From Methanosarcinales archaeon (GTDB lineage: Archaea; Halobacteriota; Methanosarcinia; Methanosarcinales; EX4572-44): a stretch of DNA of 9,052 nucleotides. The stretch lies in contig RXIJ01000017.1 of NCBI GenBank assembly GCA_004212095.1, forward strand, positions 1 to 9,052. Reading direction: 5' to 3'. Position numbers and translations under genes: made by a program. Below, piece by piece: positions 5,895 to 9,052 of the stretch (positions are counted from its first letter, which is position 1; each line of letters begins with the position of its first letter). The notes beneath the pieces were generated by a model. The model was not told the DNA's origin. It was given only the letters and a program-made list of their open reading frames with translations, and made no database searches.

Positions 5895-6183
5895 GGGTAA
5901 ATCCGTTTCATGACCACAGTTGTAACAAGTCCATCTGGTCGCTCTGTTGGCACATCCTCAATCGAGTGCACGGCAAGGGGGATATCACTCCAAGCATCGC
6001 GTGTTTGATCTCGCGCACAAACGCACCAAAACCAGATAATACATGTAATGGGCGACCTGTAATCTTGTCGCTGCTGGTTTTGATAACGTTAGTTGTGGTC
6101 TTGATTCTTGATGCCTGTAGTCTTTCCCGAACGATCGCTGCCTGCGCAAGAGCAAGCTTACTGCCGCAGGTTCTGATTATCAT
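5868..6183 (-). pseudogene. hemC: 5' remnant of hydroxymethylbilane synthase, with two frameshifts
   Basis: HemC (porphobilinogen deaminase) joins four porphobilinogen units into hydroxymethylbilane on the way to haem, F430 and corrinoids. The ATG at 6183 has GGAG at 6198-6195 upstream. The first frame gives MIIRTCGSKLALAQAAIVRE, then VIKTSSDKITGRPLH and GFGAFVREIKHAML, matching the HemC N-terminus, except that the usual TRGS appears as TCGS. Near 5987-5992 the match moves to a second frame: DIPLAVHSIEDVPTERPDGL, then VTTVVMKR (the HemC AVHSxKDVP block). Near 5895-5900 it moves to a third frame: FDAILTRD. Only about the first 105 of some 300 residues are present; domains 2 and 3, including the cofactor cysteine, are absent. 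It cannot be functional. An intact hemC must exist elsewhere if the cell makes tetrapyrroles, which the corrinoid protein genes here imply. Confidence 0.8.
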
Positions 6184-6242
6184 GGTTTGATTTGCTCCGA
6201 TTCAATATTCCTTTACTAAAAATTTTAAATAATACATAAATC
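6184..6242 (-). promoter_or_regulatory. AT-rich gap between the helicase and hemC remnants; possible promoter and terminator
   Basis: Read on the minus strand, this holds an AT-rich TTTAAAATTTTTAG run at about 6229-6216. The TTTAAAA part lies at TATA distance from a transcript starting near 6200, and the T5 run could end the helicase transcript. The ribosome site GGAG (6198-6195) for hemC lies just behind. Overlapping use as terminator and promoter is inference from composition only. Confidence 0.3.
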
Positions 6243-8788
6243 TTAATTACTTGATTTTAATTCTGAAAGTGGTTTACCTTCGATTTCTTCAATTAAACTC
6301 TTTATATCCAATTTTTCTTTTTTCAGCGCTTCAAGGATTTTTGGTCGAATTTCTTCTTCACTAACGTCCGTGGATTGACCCCTTATTCGCCTTAATAAAC
6401 CCACTATAGCCTTGAATATTTCACGAATGCGATTAATATGCATATAGTATAAGTTATTTGCATGTGGGGTTGCATTTCTATCTAAAATAGTTCTTTTTGA
6501 GATTAGTACGCAAATCTTTTTAGTCGCCTCATCGAAGTGTGGCAATTCTTGTTTAGCCCACTTACAATGACCGTTTGTTTGTCTGCATGTATCGACAGAG
6601 ATTAGCCCCTCTTCCTGTTCGCTGCTCTTTGCTTCAAACAAGATAAAAATTTTATTATTAAAATCCCAAACAGAATCAGGTTGTGCTGTTCCGCCGGGAT
6701 GGTTTGCAGAAAATCCCAATAACTCACCAAGTTTTGTCAAACCTTCTTCGAATTTTGAAGGGGTATCATCATTGATTAATGCCTGAATTTCATTCATTTT
6801 TCTTTCAAAACTTAGACCCACCACTCCCAATTTAGCAAGTTTTTGTTGAATGTTCTCTATTTGATACCCTACAATAAGATCAATACCTTCTACACTTTCG
6901 GCTTCTGACTGAATTACTGTAGGCAATTCAGAAAACCAGCTTATTGTTTTAGAACAACTCTTTGATTTATTAAAGAAATCTTCATAGATTCTTTTATCGC
7001 TTGCGTCATTGGTCGCGCAGTAGGAAAGCCATCCAGCACTTCCAATAAAATAGCACCATAGAGCACGATACCCTTCAAATTCTGGGCCAGATAAGTTATC
7101 TACAACACTACGTGCCCTCTCAATAGCTTCTTTATAATTTTTATTCCAAAGCATATACTGAAAATTTACTTCATCCTTCACGACAGAATTTAGCGTTTCT
7201 GTATGCTTATCTTTTTTAACCTCGATATCATCTCGCAGTTTTTCAATTCCTTCTTCCGCGCCCTTCCAATCTTCACCTCTTTCAAAAAATAATGCAATAA
7301 GACTGGAAACACCTTCCAAACTTGAATCCTTGGCTTGCTCAAGACTAAACTCTAATTCTGCTTGCAACTCCGGATGCATCTCTTCCCGATTTTCTTTTTT
7401 TAGACAAAACTCAAAAAGTTGTCTTTCGACTGGTATAACTAAGGAGTGGTCTGTAGCTCCACGAGTGCAACGTCCGGCAGCCTGTGTAAACCGAGTTCGA
7501 ATCCGGTCTTTTAGGAGTGAATTTATCCCAAGACGCCCAAGTAAAAAGCGCTCTTGAAGGTTTGTGGCACCTGGAAATCCAGCGATTATCAACTGACGAC
7601 AAGAGTCTTCTGGCAGGTCGAGTCCATCATATCGGTTTGTAAGAAGCAGAACAACTTCCTTCTTTGAAGTGAATGGTTCTAATGAGTTCTCAATATCTCC
7701 TGATTCAAGAAAACTATGTGTAACTCCGTTTGATTTAAGTCCATTTTTGATTAAATCAGCTGTTTGTGTATCCGGACATAATATAAGAGTTCGATCACGA
7801 TTATTTATTTGTTCTGCTAACCAGCTATAATATTCTTTAGGCTCAAACTTGTAATCTGGAAAAACAAAGAATCTTCTGCCAGATCCTTGTCTATCCCAGC
7901 CTTTTGGAACAGGCAGTCGTTCTATTCTTGGAATACCTGTAATTCTCTCAAGTTCACCACCAGCCCCGAGTGTTGCAGACATATAAATTCGTTGATTTGC
8001 AGACTTGAAAGATGGATGAGAATGACTGGGGGGAATCCAGGGTCTAATAAGGATTCCTAACCATGTTATGAATATATTACACGCTGTTAGATTATCTCGA
8101 ATAATCCCCCAACTGTAAGAGAGATCACCAGAAATATTTTCATCAAGTAGTTCTCTTAATTGTTCATTCCGTTCATAAAAATAGGGGGCAGGAACCATAT
8201 CAACAATCCTTCGTGTTTGTGAACTATTAGTTTTAATAGAATCGATAAAAGCACTTGGCAATACATCTTCAAAAAGATTAATAATTTTAAAAAACAGATC
8301 ATTATGCTCAAATCGGTTAATTCTCAATGACCACATTGATGCAATATAATTCTCAGCACTGTGTGCATCATCACAGATTATCACATTTGGGTCATCGAAA
8401 CGAGGATTGATGTTAAACAAACTGCTGTACGTAGAAATTGCAATCGCATCACTGCTTATGTACTCGCTGAACTTGTCTGTAGAATAGTCTTTTTGCGTTC
8501 CTACAAACGCATGCGAGTTTATACCATATTCCTGTGACAGTTTATGCACCTGATGAACCAGTTGTCGCGTAGGGCAAAGATACAACACTCTCTCCTACCT
8601 GTTGGTAATTCAAGAGCAATATCCGTTGAATTAAGATGTTTTTGATGGTACCCCCTCAAAATATCTCCCTGATGCAACCATAAATGCGGGATAGATCGAT
8701 CCTTCAAGTCGTTAAATACCGATTCAGGATCGCTTGGTTTTATTGATTTTGATGCAATCTTCTTAAATCCAATTTTTTCTCCGGTCAT
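6243..8788 (-). pseudogene. SF2 helicase (DinG/Rad3-like) with C-terminal PD-(D/E)XK nuclease domain, Walker A lost by deletion
   Basis: The start is taken at ATG 8788-8786; TTG 8797 is an alternative. The first frame reads MTGEKIGFKKIASKSIKPSD, HLWLHQGDILRGYH and STDIALELPTG, then is lost at about 8597. The second frame starts at once with ERVLYLCPTRQLVHQV and stays open for about 780 residues to TAA 6245-6243. The SGKT/AGKT part of motif I and the helix after it (about 20 residues) are missing, and the frame is shifted. Numbered from GTG 8588, the other motifs are intact: PTRQL 6-10, DDAH 73-76, SAT 204-206, NRYDGLDLPEDSCR 318-331 (Rad3/DinG-like motif V) and QAAGRCTRG 369-377. The C-terminus has Glu614/615, Pro637-Asp638 and Glu652-Ala-Lys654, a PD-(D/E)XK nuclease signature. 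Such helicase-nucleases are typical of phage-defence or DNA-repair loci. Without Walker A it cannot hydrolyse ATP, though the nuclease domain could persist. Confidence 0.83.
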
Positions 8789-8829
8789 GTTTCTCAACTC
8801 TGATTAACTTTTTGAGTCAAATCTATTTA

Positions 8830-9052
8830 TCATTTTCTATCCTTCCACTCTGTCTCAAATCGCTCAAAATTCTCTGCAATCTCGTTGTATAACTCAATTC
8901 TTTTTATTCCAGGAGTCGTCTTGAGTTTTTCAGGATCATATCTCAATACACGTTCCACCTGTTTCAATAGCTTATCCCACCCAAACAGTTCAACTTGAAT
9001 ATGCTGATGTCCGTTTTTAACAGTATGTTTTTCTCAAAGCATCTACCAGAAC
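8830..9052 (-). pseudogene. 3' end of an unrecognised gene upstream of the helicase, apparently frameshifted
   Basis: On the minus strand, ending at TGA 8832-8830, the frame reads VKNGHQHIQVELFGWDKLLK, QVERVLRYDPEKLKTTPGIK and RIELYNEIAENFERFETEWK. It is a hydrophilic, mostly helical protein end that I cannot place in a family. This frame is closed by TGA at 9036-9034. Just upstream, another frame gives VLVDALRK, which joins well if one base is removed from the A5 run (T5 on the plus strand, 9028-9032). A true gene continuing past the window edge with one indel, or one sequencing error, is therefore the simplest reading. It ends 41 bases before the helicase start in the same direction, so the two probably form one operon and may work together. 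Confidence 0.55.

Noticed and set aside
5966..6190. Plus-strand open frame of 74 residues
   Set aside because: It is the antisense shadow of the hemC remnant, whose minus-strand frames match HemC motifs; the plus-strand product resembles nothing.
7330..7602. Open frames inside the helicase gene (75 residues plus strand, 63 residues minus strand)
   Set aside because: The intact helicase motif VI region (QAAGRCTRG) occupies this DNA in another frame, so these are shadows.
1..9052. CRISPR array, integrase or transposase genes
   Set aside because: No regularly spaced direct repeats and no recombinase-like protein motifs were seen on either strand, despite the rearranged look of the right side.

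Overview
The window looks like a piece of a methanogen-type or anaerobic methane/alkane-oxidising archaeon (Methanosarcinia/ANME/Syntrophoarchaeia-like). The main evidence is a cooC-cdhD-cdhE gene run, the 3' half of the archaeal acetyl-CoA decarbonylase/synthase (ACDS) operon. Archaeal-style promoters (TTTATA boxes with A-rich upstream elements) and a hemC remnant of archaeal type agree with this. The exact lineage cannot be fixed from the sequence alone.

Layout. (1) Positions 1-3158, plus strand: the tail of the nickel-insertion ATPase gene cooC, then intact cdhD and cdhE, tightly packed. (2) Positions 3159-4179, plus strand: an intergenic region with a 12-bp palindrome and a good promoter, a small unrecognised gene broken by a frameshift (3371-3689), and an RDD-family membrane protein with an N-terminal zinc ribbon. 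(3) Positions 4180-5642, plus strand: a hicB-hicA toxin-antitoxin pair whose HicA C-terminus is replaced by unrelated GC-rich sequence with hairpins, then a 49-residue protein paired with a GNAT acetyltransferase that carries an in-frame TAA. (4) Positions 5688-6183, minus strand: a chimeric remnant in which the first third of hemC, broken by frameshifts, runs into the C-terminal dockerin-like calcium-binding repeat of a surface protein. (5) Positions 6243-8788, minus strand: a large DinG/Rad3-like SF2 helicase with a C-terminal PD-(D/E)XK nuclease domain. A deletion with frameshift has removed its Walker A motif. (6) Positions 8830-9052, minus strand: the 3' end of an unrecognised gene upstream of the helicase, also with an apparent frameshift.

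The left third is a functional-looking core-metabolism operon. The right two thirds are an accessory, defence-like area (HicBA, a GNAT pair, a helicase-nuclease) in which most genes are disrupted. Some single-base disruptions sit at short homopolymers and could be sequencing errors. The loss of the helicase Walker A, the HicA tail replacement and the hemC/dockerin fusion cannot be explained that way and point to real decay and rearrangement. The most testable points are the in-frame cdhD-TAG-cdhE arrangement, the helicase-nuclease as a possible defence gene with intact relatives elsewhere, and the GC-rich hairpin segment at 4680-4785.
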